DNA from: Brachybacterium alimentarium
Lineage (GTDB): Bacteria; Actinomycetota; Actinomycetes; Actinomycetales; Dermabacteraceae
DNA length: 64,000 bases
Assembly (NCBI RefSeq): GCF_002332425.1
Contig: NZ_NRGS01000011.1
Location: forward strand, 186,001-250,000
Reading direction: 5' to 3'
The position numbers and the translations under genes are program-made. Shown one piece after another: positions 43,328-51,129 of this stretch; the stretch's first letter is position 1; each line of letters opens with the position of its first letter. The notes below the pieces were generated by a model. It searched no databases and was not told where the DNA came from. It saw only the letters and a program-made list of their open reading frames with translations.

Positions 43328-44329
43328 TCAGCTCTTCCTGCGCGGCCCGGTGGTGCCGCGCGGCACCAGCCGCACCGGGAGGGAGCCCTCGACCGGGGTG
43401 CGATGGGCCGACGGGTTCTCGATGCGGCGCACCAGGCGCTCCACGGCGGCGCGGCCCTGGGCACGCTTCGGGGTCACCACGGTGGTCAGGCCCGAGCCGA
43501 TGAACCGAGACAGCGGGATGTCGTCGTGCCCCATGACGGAGAGCTCGGAGGGCACCCGCACGCCGGCGCGCAGGGCGGAGACCAGGAAACCGAACGCGAC
43601 CAGGTCGTTGTAGCAGACCACGGCGTGGGGCAGGGAATCGCGCAGCTCCTCGAAGGCCTGCTCACCGCCGGCGGTGGTGGGGGCGAAGGGTCCGTGGCGC
43701 TGGATCGCGAGGCCGTGGATGCGGGCCGCAGCGCGCGCGGCGCGCCAGCGTTCCCCGTCGGACCACGAGTTCACGGGACCGGCGACATAGGTGACGGTCT
43801 GGATGCCGTTCTCGGCGAGATGCGCCATGGCCTGCTGCATCCCGTGCTCGTAATCGGGGGTCACCGAATCCAGACCGGCCACGCGCCGGTTCAGGACCAC
43901 CAGCGGGATCCGCTTGGTGAGGTGGTTCAGGGTTGCGTCCGACAGCCGAGTCCCCGACAGCACGAGGCCGTCCACGACGTGGATCGCGCTCTCGAGGCTC
44001 GAGCGCTCGCGCACCTCGTCCTCGACGGTGTCCAGCAGCAGAAGCAGGAAGGCCTGCTCCTGTGCGGATTCCTGCATGCCGGAGACGAGCTCGGCGAAGT
44101 AGGGGTTCGTGAGGTCGGCGATCTCGATGCCCAGGCGGTGATGGCGCTCGCCGCGCTCCTGGGAATCCGGGGCGGCGGTGCGATACCCGAGCTCCTTCGC
44201 GGCTGCCATCACCTTCGCGTGGGTGGAGGCGCTGACGCGGCCCGGGCGGGAGAAGGCACGGGACACGGTCGACGGGGCCACCCCTGCCGTCTTCGCGACG
44301 TCATAGATGGTCACGCGCTTGTCCGCCAC
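43328..44329 (-). CDS. LacI-family transcriptional regulator of the glucuronate operon
   Basis: This is a 333-residue protein with GTG start after GGAGGGAG. The LacI HTH at residues 6-50 is intact (VTIYDVAKTAGVAPSTVSRA; the hinge region follows in KELGYRTAAP). The ligand domain has the usual IEIADLTNPYFAELVSGM and VMGHDDIPLSRFIG. It should repress the uronate operon in the absence of its inducer, probably a uronate intermediate. The shared TTGnCnCTGGTTGCC motif may be its binding site. Confidence 0.93.
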   Translation of the reverse strand: MADKRVTIYDVAKTAGVAPSTVSRAFSRPGRVSASTHAKVMAAAKELGYRTAAPDSQERGERHHRLGIEIADLTNPYFAELVSGMQESAQEQAFLLLLLDTVEDEVRERSSLESAIHVVDGLVLSGTRLSDATLNHLTKRIPLVVLNRRVAGLDSVTPDYEHGMQQAMAHLAENGIQTVTYVAGPVNSWSDGERWRAARAAARIHGLAIQRHGPFAPTTAGGEQAFEELRDSLPHAVVCYNDLVAFGFLVSALRAGVRVPSELSVMGHDDIPLSRFIGSGLTTVVTPKRAQGRAAVERLVRRIENPSAHRTPVEGSLPVRLVPRGTTGPRRKS

Positions 44330-44454
44330 CTGGCCGGCTCCCTCCTCGCCTGCTCGGCGATGCCTGTCGGATGAGGGGCTCCGCCCGCATCGGTCAGGGG
44401 CCGACGCGGCCTTCGCACCCGCTGTGTGCGCGATGATCCTACCCCGGGGTCACA

Positions 44455-44469
44455 GGCAACCAGCGGCAA
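44455..44469. promoter_or_regulatory. Candidate LacI-family operator 2 (lacI-type gene upstream)
   Basis: GGCAACCAGCGGCAA here reads TTGCCGCTGGTTGCC on the minus strand, matching the motif near uxaC at 13 of 15 positions. It lies about 125 bp upstream of the regulator's start, so autoregulation is possible. Confidence 0.4.
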
Positions 44470-44561
44470 CTCCACGGGGGTGCGGTGGGGGTGCGCAGCG
44501 TGCGAGCACGAGACGCGAGGCGCCGGGCCAAAAGCGCGATGCGAGATCCGCGAGGCATGAG

Positions 44562-44590
44562 CACGGGCACGGGCACGGGCACGGGCACGA
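44562..44590. repeat. CACGGG hexamer array
   Basis: Four exact CACGGG units followed by CACGAACACGG lie directly before the 3' end of the lipoprotein gene. The same hexamer is found next to hairpin A. Confidence 0.9.
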
Positions 44591-44596
44591 ACACGG

Positions 44597-45952
44597 TCAG
44601 CCGCGCATGCCGTACTCCTCGTCGAGCCGCGTCGTCACGAGATACCGGGTGTCCTCGACGTGCACGGAGGTCGCGGCGTCCTCGGTGAAGAGCTCGGGCA
44701 CGGCGAGCAGTCCGGTGAGGTCGGCGTCGTAGGGCTGGACCATCTCTCCCTTCGAGGTGTCCAGCACGACCAGCGTGCCCTCCTCGGGACGCTGCGCATA
44801 GGCGAGCCGCTCCCCCGCAGTGAGGAACACGAGCTCCTCGGGATCCTCGTGCCGCCAGGCCTCGGTGCCGTCCCCCTCGAGACCGCGGACCAGTCGCCCG
44901 GAGGCCACGACCGTGACGTCCAGGCCGTGGTCGTAGGCCGCGGCGGAGACGTCCTCGGCGAGGAGGCGACCCTCGGCGAGGTCCACGAGGACTCCGGAGT
45001 GCGCACCGTCGACGAGCACCGCCCGCTGCCTGGAATCGTCGACCGGCCCGGCGACCCGCACGGTCGAGGCGTCCACCCCCTCGGGGAGATCGAGCCGCCA
45101 GCGATCGGAGCCGTCGGTTCCGTCCGCCCCGTCCGCCCCGTCCGCTCCGTCGGCCCCGTCGGCCCCGTCCCCACTGTCATGCGCCACCAGCTCGGCTCCT
45201 TCGGTATGGAGCACGAGGCCGCTGTGCTCGGCGAGGAGGCGGCCCTCGTCGAGCGCGTCGTCCGTCAGGAGCACCTCCCCCGTACCGGCGGACAACGCGA
45301 TGCGCGCACCGTCGTCGCTCTCCGGGGCCGCGGAGAAGATCAGGCCCGGGGCGACCAGCGGTCCCGGCACCGCCACCGGGCCCCAGAGCGTCTCGGCGGT
45401 GCGCAGGTCGTAGCCGGTCGCGGTCGTCATCGGGTCCGCGCCCCCATCGGCCGCCCGGTCCGTGAGGACGGCGACGGCCCGACCGTCGGCATCCCGGGAC
45501 AGGGCGAAGCCGGTGCAGCTGAGCGGCCGCTGCGCGGACCACAGGGCGGTGCCGTCCTGGTCGAGCGCGGTGAAGCGGAGCCGATCCCCGCCGTCAGCGC
45601 CGCCAACGCCGTTCGCGCCGTCCTCGCCGTCAGCGCCGCCTGCATCGTCCCCGCCCTCTTCGTAGCCGAGGAAGATCCCGTCCAGCACCTGGGGCATCGC
45701 CGTCCACCCGGGGTCCACCACGATCATCACGCCCATCTCGAGCGGGAGGCGCACCGTGGTGGGGTCGACGGGGTCCGCGAACTCCCCGATGAGGGTCGGC
45801 TCCGGATCCACGGCGATGTCCGGGCGGCCGTCGGACTCCGTGCCCGCGCCGGAGCCCGGCAGGTCCTCCGGAGGGGCCGGGGCGTTCGGGTCGCACGAGC
45901 CGAGAGCGACCGCACCCAGCGGAAGGGCCAGGAGGAGGCCGCGGCGCCTCAT
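44597..45952 (-). CDS. Lipoprotein with beta-propeller-like repeats, partner of the Dsb/CcdA module
   Basis: This is a 451-residue protein. The signal MRRRGLLLALPLGAVALGSC ends in a lipobox. Repeated strands such as TALDQDGTALWSAQRPLSC, VLLTDDALDEGRLLAEHSG and WRHEDPEELVFLTAGERLAY resemble a PQQ-like propeller. Two Asp/Gly/Ala loops are coded by 9-bp repeats (around 45111-45170 and 45595-45660). It starts with an ATG overlapping the CcdA-like stop (ATGA), so it belongs to the thiol/disulfide operon. Exact function unknown; it is probably an extracytoplasmic, membrane-attached protein. Confidence 0.7.
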   Translation of the reverse strand: MRRRGLLLALPLGAVALGSCDPNAPAPPEDLPGSGAGTESDGRPDIAVDPEPTLIGEFADPVDPTTVRLPLEMGVMIVVDPGWTAMPQVLDGIFLGYEEGGDDAGGADGEDGANGVGGADGGDRLRFTALDQDGTALWSAQRPLSCTGFALSRDADGRAVAVLTDRAADGGADPMTTATGYDLRTAETLWGPVAVPGPLVAPGLIFSAAPESDDGARIALSAGTGEVLLTDDALDEGRLLAEHSGLVLHTEGAELVAHDSGDGADGADGADGADGADGTDGSDRWRLDLPEGVDASTVRVAGPVDDSRQRAVLVDGAHSGVLVDLAEGRLLAEDVSAAAYDHGLDVTVVASGRLVRGLEGDGTEAWRHEDPEELVFLTAGERLAYAQRPEEGTLVVLDTSKGEMVQPYDADLTGLLAVPELFTEDAATSVHVEDTRYLVTTRLDEEYGMRG

Positions 45953-46797
45953 CGTCGGCCCCCTGCCTGCGTGCGGCGACGGCGGTCGGCCCGCCACCAC
46001 AGCACCAGGGCGAGGGCACCGAGCGCGAGGATCACGATGATCTGAAGGCCCGTGCCGGACAGCGCCGCAGTGCTCTCCTGCCACCGGGCCAGGACGGCCG
46101 TCGGGATCAGAGAGGGCATAGTGACCAGTCCGTTCGTCGCCCAGAACAGGATCCCGACGGCGATGATCACCGCGCCGGTGAGAACGGTGGTGGTGTGCAG
46201 GGTGCGGCCCAGCACGGTGAACGATCGACCTCGCAGCACCCGACGGGCTCGGGGGCCCACACGCTCCCAGAGCGCCGCGAGCACCATCAGGGGCACGACC
46301 ATGCCCGCGCCGTAGACGGCCAGCAGCACGGCCGCCAGGGGGATGCTCCCCTGCCCCATGGCCAGCGTGAGCACGGCTCCGAGGATCGGTCCGGCACAGA
46401 ATCCGGCCACTCCGCCGACGGCGCCCAGCAGGAAGGTGCGCGGCAGGCCGGCGCCGCGCAGGGACGCCTGCTGCGCGCGGTCCGCTCCCGGCAGGATCCG
46501 CGCGAGGTCGATGCCGAACCCGAGCGCATGCATCGCGCCGAGCACGATCAGCACCAGCGACGTCGCGGCGATGAGCGCCGAGCGGTGCGCGACGAACAGG
46601 GTGCCCAGTGCTCCGGCGCCGACGCCGAGCGGGACGAGCGTCAGCACGAGCCCCAGGTAGAACACCGCTCCGTGCAGGAGGAGCCCGGCGCGCGTGGTCA
46701 CCGTCGAGGCGAAGAACCCGGGCAGCAGGAGGGCTCCGCACGGGCTGAGCAGGGCGAGGGCCCCGCCGAGGAATGCCGAGAGCAGACCGATCTCCAT
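45949..46797 (-). CDS. CcdA/DsbD-like thiol-disulfide transmembrane protein
   Basis: This is a 282-residue protein with six or more helices. Two membrane cysteines sit in the family-specific positions: LLSPCGALLLPGFF (Cys20) and GVAGFCAGPILG (Cys134). It should pass electrons from cytoplasmic thioredoxin to an extracytoplasmic thiol protein. It starts one base after the stop of the DsbA-like gene, and the lipoprotein gene overlaps its end, so the three genes form one unit. The GVGAGALGTLF and GIDLARILP loops differ from cytochrome c CcdA, so the target may be the DsbA-like neighbour. Confidence 0.85.
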   Translation of the reverse strand: MEIGLLSAFLGGALALLSPCGALLLPGFFASTVTTRAGLLLHGAVFYLGLVLTLVPLGVGAGALGTLFVAHRSALIAATSLVLIVLGAMHALGFGIDLARILPGADRAQQASLRGAGLPRTFLLGAVGGVAGFCAGPILGAVLTLAMGQGSIPLAAVLLAVYGAGMVVPLMVLAALWERVGPRARRVLRGRSFTVLGRTLHTTTVLTGAVIIAVGILFWATNGLVTMPSLIPTAVLARWQESTAALSGTGLQIIVILALGALALVLWWRADRRRRTQAGGRR

Positions 46798-46798
46798 G

Positions 46799-47581
46799 TC
46801 AGGCGTCCGCCTCCTCGAGGGCCTCGTCGATCTGGTCGGTGAACACCTCGGTGGGCTGCGCGCCGACGCTCGGAGTGCCTCCGATGACGAACGACGGGGT
46901 CGTCATGGCGCCCAGCTCGATGCCGCGGGCGGCGTTGTCGAGGATGGTGCTCCCGACCTGCTCGGACTGCATGTCCTCCGTGAACTGCACTGGATCCAGT
47001 CCCAGGTCGTCGGCGAGCTCGATCAGCGCCTCGTCGCTGAGCTGCGAGGACGATCGGATCTCGCCCCCGTCGAAGAGCGCCTGCTGATAGTCGGCGTGCC
47101 GTCCCTGCATGGCCGCGGCGAGGGCCGCGCGGGCGGCGCGCACGGAGTCCTCGCCGTAGACGTTCACGTCGCGCCATTCGATGCGCAGCTCTCCGCGCTC
47201 GACGTAGTCCTGCAGGGCGGGCAGGGTGTCGTGCGTCCAGCGGGCGCAGTAGGGGCACTGGTAGTCGGTGAAGACGACCAGCACGACGGGTGCGTCGACC
47301 GGTCCGTCGGCGAGGAGGTCCTCGGGGTCCCGTGATTCCGCGTCGCTGAGGTCCGGCACGGCGACCTCGGAGGGAGGCGGAAGGTCCGAGACGTCGACGG
47401 AGGATCCGGCCGTGCTGACGGAGTCGCCGTCGCCCTGGTCGCCGCCCGGCCGAAGCCAGAGGACGGCTGCGATGAGCAGCGTGACGACCAGGATGATCAC
47501 GGCGGGGACCAGGAACCGGCGGCGCGGGGGAAGCTGCCGACCCGTGCCGGGTTCGGATTCGGACGAGTTCGCTCCGGTCAT
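46799..47581 (-). CDS. Membrane-anchored DsbA-like thioredoxin-fold protein
   Basis: This is a 260-residue protein, start 47581 with GGAGGCGAC ahead. One helix (residues 23-43) anchors it, and the extracytoplasmic domain has the CPYC active site (Cys109-Cys112, VFTDYQCPYCARWTHD) and the cis-proline loop TTPSFVIGG. It should oxidise or isomerise disulfides in secreted proteins and be kept in the right redox state by the CcdA-like neighbour. It is first in the operon. Confidence 0.9.
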   Translation of the reverse strand: MTGANSSESEPGTGRQLPPRRRFLVPAVIILVVTLLIAAVLWLRPGGDQGDGDSVSTAGSSVDVSDLPPPSEVAVPDLSDAESRDPEDLLADGPVDAPVVLVVFTDYQCPYCARWTHDTLPALQDYVERGELRIEWRDVNVYGEDSVRAARAALAAAMQGRHADYQQALFDGGEIRSSSQLSDEALIELADDLGLDPVQFTEDMQSEQVGSTILDNAARGIELGAMTTPSFVIGGTPSVGAQPTEVFTDQIDEALEEADA

Positions 47582-47666
47582 GTCGCCTCCGCTCCTGCTC
47601 GCCGGGCCCCCACGAGCGAGGGGTCCGGTCCCCCGCCACTGTGCCAGACCCGCAGGACTGCCGCCC

Positions 47667-47987
47667 TCAGCCGGCCCCGCCGAGCTCGACGAGCAGCACC
47701 CCGGCGACGATCAGTCCCATTCCGGCCATCATCACCGGCGTGAGGGCCTCCCGGAACAGCAGTCGGGAGAGCAGGGCGGTCAGCACGATCCCGGCCGCGG
47801 CCCAGACCCCATACGCCACACCGAGCGGCATGCCCGCCTGCAGCGACCCGGACAGCAGAGCGAAGGCGATGGCGTATCCGACGATGACCAGGGCGTACCA
47901 GGATCGTCGGCCGCCCGCGGCGACCCTCAGCGCGAGCGTCGAGACCACTTCGCTCACCACCGCGCCGCTCAGCAGCAGCCAGCTCAT
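47667..47987 (-). CDS. SMR-family multidrug transporter subunit 1
   Basis: This is a 106-residue protein with four helices, standard SMR length. The essential membrane carboxylate is Glu13 in LLLSGAVVSEVVSTLALRVA. The C-terminal GLIVAGVLLVELG helix is typical. It overlaps the next SMR gene (ATGA), so the two form a paired heterodimeric efflux pump like EbrAB or YkkCD. Substrates, probably cationic compounds or guanidinium-like molecules, are unknown. Confidence 0.92.
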   Translation of the reverse strand: MSWLLLSGAVVSEVVSTLALRVAAGGRRSWYALVIVGYAIAFALLSGSLQAGMPLGVAYGVWAAAGIVLTALLSRLLFREALTPVMMAGMGLIVAGVLLVELGGAG

Positions 47988-48439
47988 GCGTCCTCCCTCC
48001 GTCGCGCGGGCGCCGCTGCGCCGAGGGCACCCGGGGCGTGGGGAGCGTCGGCGGCATCGGAGCCGCCGGAGCCGCCGGAGCCGTCGGAGCCGTCGGAGCG
48101 AGCATCGACGGTTCCGCGGGCGCGGTGGGAGCCGATCTCGACCACCGCCACACCGGCCGCGATCAGCACGATGCCGCTGGCCTTCGGCACGGTGAACGCC
48201 TCGCCGAACAGCAGTGCGGAGAGGATGGCCGTGAGCACCACGCCGCACGCGGCCCAGATGCCGTAGGCGACTCCCAGACCCATCCCCCGGCGCAGCACCA
48301 GCGCGAGGAAGCCGAAGGAGAGCGCGTAGCCGGCGACGACCACCACGTAGAGCGCGGAATGGTCGAGGGCGCCGCGCAGCGAGAGGGTCGCGGTGACCTC
48401 GCTGAGAATCGCGCCGATCAGCAGGAGCCAGGCGCTCAT
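47984..48439 (-). CDS. SMR-family multidrug transporter subunit 2
   Basis: This is a 151-residue protein with four helices and Glu14 in LLLIGAILSEVTATLSLRG. The C-terminal tail of about 45 residues is long for the family and includes a Gly/Ser/Asp-rich stretch (SDGSDGSGGSGGSD) coded by 9-bp repeats at about 48060-48099. It overlaps both the TetR stop and the following SMR start by four bases. Pairing with subunit 1 is inferred from the tandem layout. Confidence 0.9.
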   Translation of the reverse strand: MSAWLLLIGAILSEVTATLSLRGALDHSALYVVVVAGYALSFGFLALVLRRGMGLGVAYGIWAACGVVLTAILSALLFGEAFTVPKASGIVLIAAGVAVVEIGSHRARGTVDARSDGSDGSGGSGGSDAADAPHAPGALGAAAPARRREDA

Positions 48440-49164
48440 ATGTCGCCTCCCAGCAGGTCCACGGCGATCTTCCGCAGCGTGCCGGCCTCCTCGGCGGAGG
48501 TCTCGAGCAGGCCGCTGGCACGGTCGAACCAGAGGCCGTCGGCCAGGAGGCGCACGGCGAGCAGGCGCCTCCGGAGGCCGACGGACGTTCCCGCGGGAAC
48601 GTCGAGCCAGCGATCCACCTGCTCCTGCCAGCGCTGGGTGAGCGCGACCCGCAGCTTCGGATCCGCGAAGATCACGAGGTCGGCGGAGCTCAGCGAGGCC
48701 CGGCCGGCCCACTCGAGGTAGGCCAGGAAGCGCTGCGGCGCGGTCGCCTCGGCGAAGACGGCGTCGTGGGTGCCGGCCTCAGCACCGGCCTGGGCGTCGA
48801 CAGGACGTCCCTCCTCGGGGGCACCGTCCGACGGGCTTCGGTCGATGGAGCCGAGCACGGCCCCCGCCGGAGGGGGCCCAGCGGGCGCCCTCTCCACCAG
48901 CGTCGACACCGCCTCCGCCATCTCCTGCTCGTAGCGGGCGGCGAGGCGGTCGAGGATGGCTGTGAGCAGCTGCTCCTTCGTCGCGAAGTGGTACATCAGC
49001 CCGGGCTTGGTGACGCCGGCCGCGCGGGCGGCGGAGTCCAGGCTCAGCGTGCCGTCGGCCCCGAGATGCGCCTCGGCGGCGTCGAGCATCGCGTCGCGGG
49101 CGGAGGGTCGGTGCGCGGGGCGGACCGACGTCGCGGAGGCCATCGGGTCGGACGGAGGAGGCAT
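48436..49164 (-). CDS. TetR-family regulator of the SMR pair
   Basis: This is a 242-residue protein. The HTH at residues 18-65 reads SARDAMLDAAEAHLGADGTL and AARAAGVTKPGLMYHFATKE. The C-terminal domain shows WLDVPAGTSVGLRRRLLAVR and LLADGLWFDRASG, common in TetR regulators of drug pumps (TetR_C_33-like). The gene is first, with its end overlapping the first SMR gene (ATGA), so it likely represses its own operon. TAAAGT lies 7 nt before the ATG, and an imperfect dyad (TTACCT-n7-AGGTGA, around 49178-49196) is a candidate operator. Confidence 0.9.
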   Translation of the reverse strand: MPPPSDPMASATSVRPAHRPSARDAMLDAAEAHLGADGTLSLDSAARAAGVTKPGLMYHFATKEQLLTAILDRLAARYEQEMAEAVSTLVERAPAGPPPAGAVLGSIDRSPSDGAPEEGRPVDAQAGAEAGTHDAVFAEATAPQRFLAYLEWAGRASLSSADLVIFADPKLRVALTQRWQEQVDRWLDVPAGTSVGLRRRLLAVRLLADGLWFDRASGLLETSAEEAGTLRKIAVDLLGGDI

Positions 49165-49388
49165 GCTTGTTACTTTACCTGTTGGCTAGGTGAGCGGCGC
49201 ACGCTGCGGAGACGATCTGCACACCCTCATCGACGACCTGGGAGCAGGGCCGGTCAGGGACCTCGATCTTCTCGACTCCGCCGCCCATCGGCCGGCAACG
49301 ACCCTGTGGGGGCGCGAGGCCTGCCCATCCATAGATCTGCAGGCCGCCGTGGCCCTCTCCCGCTGGCGCCGACCCGGCCTCCGCAGCG

Positions 49389-50141
49389 CTATTCCCCCGC
49401 GGCGGGGGCCCAGCGGGCGATCTGGGCGGCGAGGTGACCGGCGCCGTAGCCGTTGTCGATGTTGACCACGCCGATGCCGGGGGCGCAGGCCGAGAGCATG
49501 GTGAGCGCCGCGGTGACGCCGCCGTGCGCGACGCCGTAGCCCACCGACGTGGGCAGGGCGACCACGGGCGCGCTGATCTGGCCGGCGACCACGGTGGGCA
49601 GTGCGCCGTCCATGCCGGCGGCGACCACCACGCAGGCCGCCTCGCGCAGCTCGGGGAGGCGGGTGAGCAGGCGGTGCAGACCGGCGATGCCGATGTCGGC
49701 GATGAGCCTCGTGGGCCGGCCCAGGTAGCGGGCGGTCAGCTCGGCCTCGCGGGCCACGGGCAGGTCGCTGGTCCCGGCGCAGGCCACGATGACCAGGCCT
49801 CCCGTCGGCTCCGGGGCCTCGGCGGGCCAGGCGAGCAGGCGGGCGTCCGCGTCGTGGAAGGCACCCGGCAGGGCGGCGAGGACCGCCTCGGCGCGGGCCG
49901 GGTCGGCACGCGTGAACAGCACCGGCCCGAGGTCCTCCCGCCCGGCCGCGGCCAGCCGGGCGTACTCCTCGGCGATCGAGGCCACCTGGTCCACGCTCTT
50001 GGCGTCGCACAGCACGGCCTCGGGGGCGCCGCGCCGACGGGTCCGGTCCAGGTCGAGCTCGAGGACGCCCTCGATCTGCCCGTCGGCCGCTCCACCGTCC
50101 GGAACAGGGCGCCCGTCCGGTCCCGGAGCGCTCTCAGCCAC
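49389..50141 (-). CDS. larB: LarB, nickel-pincer nucleotide cofactor synthesis (carboxylase/hydrolase)
   Basis: This is a 250-residue protein. The PurE-like core is recognisable from GGLVIVACAGTSDLPVAREA, LTARYLGRPTRLIADIGIAG, CVVVAAGMDGALPTVVAGQI and the end PVVALPTSVGYGVAHGGVTA. It should carboxylate and hydrolyse nicotinic acid adenine dinucleotide to pyridinium-3,5-dicarboxylate mononucleotide for LarE. GTG start overlaps the larE stop by 8 bp. Confidence 0.93.
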   Translation of the reverse strand: MAESAPGPDGRPVPDGGAADGQIEGVLELDLDRTRRRGAPEAVLCDAKSVDQVASIAEEYARLAAAGREDLGPVLFTRADPARAEAVLAALPGAFHDADARLLAWPAEAPEPTGGLVIVACAGTSDLPVAREAELTARYLGRPTRLIADIGIAGLHRLLTRLPELREAACVVVAAGMDGALPTVVAGQISAPVVALPTSVGYGVAHGGVTAALTMLSACAPGIGVVNIDNGYGAGHLAAQIARWAPAAGE

Positions 50142-51129
50142 GGCTGCTGGCGTTGAGGATCTGCAGGGAGAACAGGCCCGAGCGGATGCCGTCGAGGTCG
50201 ATGGTGACGTGCGAGAAGCCCGTCTCCTTGCCGGCGGCGACGAGGGCGGCGCGGATCTGCGGCTCCATGGCCCGTGCGAGCTCGTCGGTGGGCAGTTCGA
50301 TGCGCCCCACCTCGCCGTGGTGGCGCACCCGGCAGTCGCTGAAGCCCTGCTCGTACACGGCGTCCTCGAGATCGTCGATCTGGCGCAGCTTCTCGGGGGT
50401 GACGCTCTGGCCGAAGGGGACCCGCGAGGCCAGGCACGGCGCGGCGGGCTTGTCGGCGACGGGCAGCGAGAGGGCCCGGGCGATGCTGCGCACCTGCTGC
50501 TTGGTGACGCCGACGGTCGACAGGGGCCGCAGCACCTGGTGGCGGGTGGCGGCGCCGGCGCCGGGACGGTCGTGCCGGGTGGCGTCGTCGGCGTTCTCCC
50601 CGTAGGCGACGGCGTCGAGCTGGTGGGCGCCGACGATGTCGTCCCCGATGCGGGTGAACAGCTCGTTCTTGCAGTGGAAGCAGCGCGTGCCGTCGTTCTT
50701 CTGGTACTCGGGGTTCTCGCCCTCGTGGGTGTGGACCTCGACCACGTCAGCGCCGATCACGGCGGCGACCTCGTGGGCGAGGCGGCGCTCCCGACGGGCG
50801 AGGGACGGGGAGACGCCCAGCAGCGCCACCACGTTCTCGGCGCCGAGCGCGCGCACGGCCAGGGCCAGGAGGGTCGCGGAGTCGACGCCGCCGGAGTAGG
50901 CGACGCCGAGGCGCTGGACGCCCTCGAGCTGCGCGGAGACCTCGTCGGCGAGCGCGAGCTCCTCTCCGCCGAGCGCCGCGACGGTCATCTCGGTGACCTC
51001 GAAGGAGGGGCGCCCGGGGGTGAACAGCGATGCGGTCCGCGTGGAGGGGTCGGCAGCCGGTGCGGAGCCCGGGGCCGACGGGGTGGTCGCAAGGGTGAGG
51101 TGGCCGGTGCGGCGGTCGGTGGTGGTCAC
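50134..51129 (-). CDS. larE: LarE, sulfur insertase for the nickel-pincer cofactor
   Basis: This is a 331-residue protein, GTG start overlapping the larA stop (GTGA). The PP-loop SGGVDS at residues 79-84 activates the carboxylate with ATP. Cys150 and Cys153 (RCFHC) and Cys232 (PAAPCLASR) form a three-cysteine set, expected for LarE types that carry a [4Fe-4S] cluster and act catalytically rather than sacrificing a Cys. The first 47 residues are a low-complexity extension, so the ATG at residue 48 could be the true start. Confidence 0.93.
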   Translation of the reverse strand: MTTTDRRTGHLTLATTPSAPGSAPAADPSTRTASLFTPGRPSFEVTEMTVAALGGEELALADEVSAQLEGVQRLGVAYSGGVDSATLLALAVRALGAENVVALLGVSPSLARRERRLAHEVAAVIGADVVEVHTHEGENPEYQKNDGTRCFHCKNELFTRIGDDIVGAHQLDAVAYGENADDATRHDRPGAGAATRHQVLRPLSTVGVTKQQVRSIARALSLPVADKPAAPCLASRVPFGQSVTPEKLRQIDDLEDAVYEQGFSDCRVRHHGEVGRIELPTDELARAMEPQIRAALVAAGKETGFSHVTIDLDGIRSGLFSLQILNASSRG

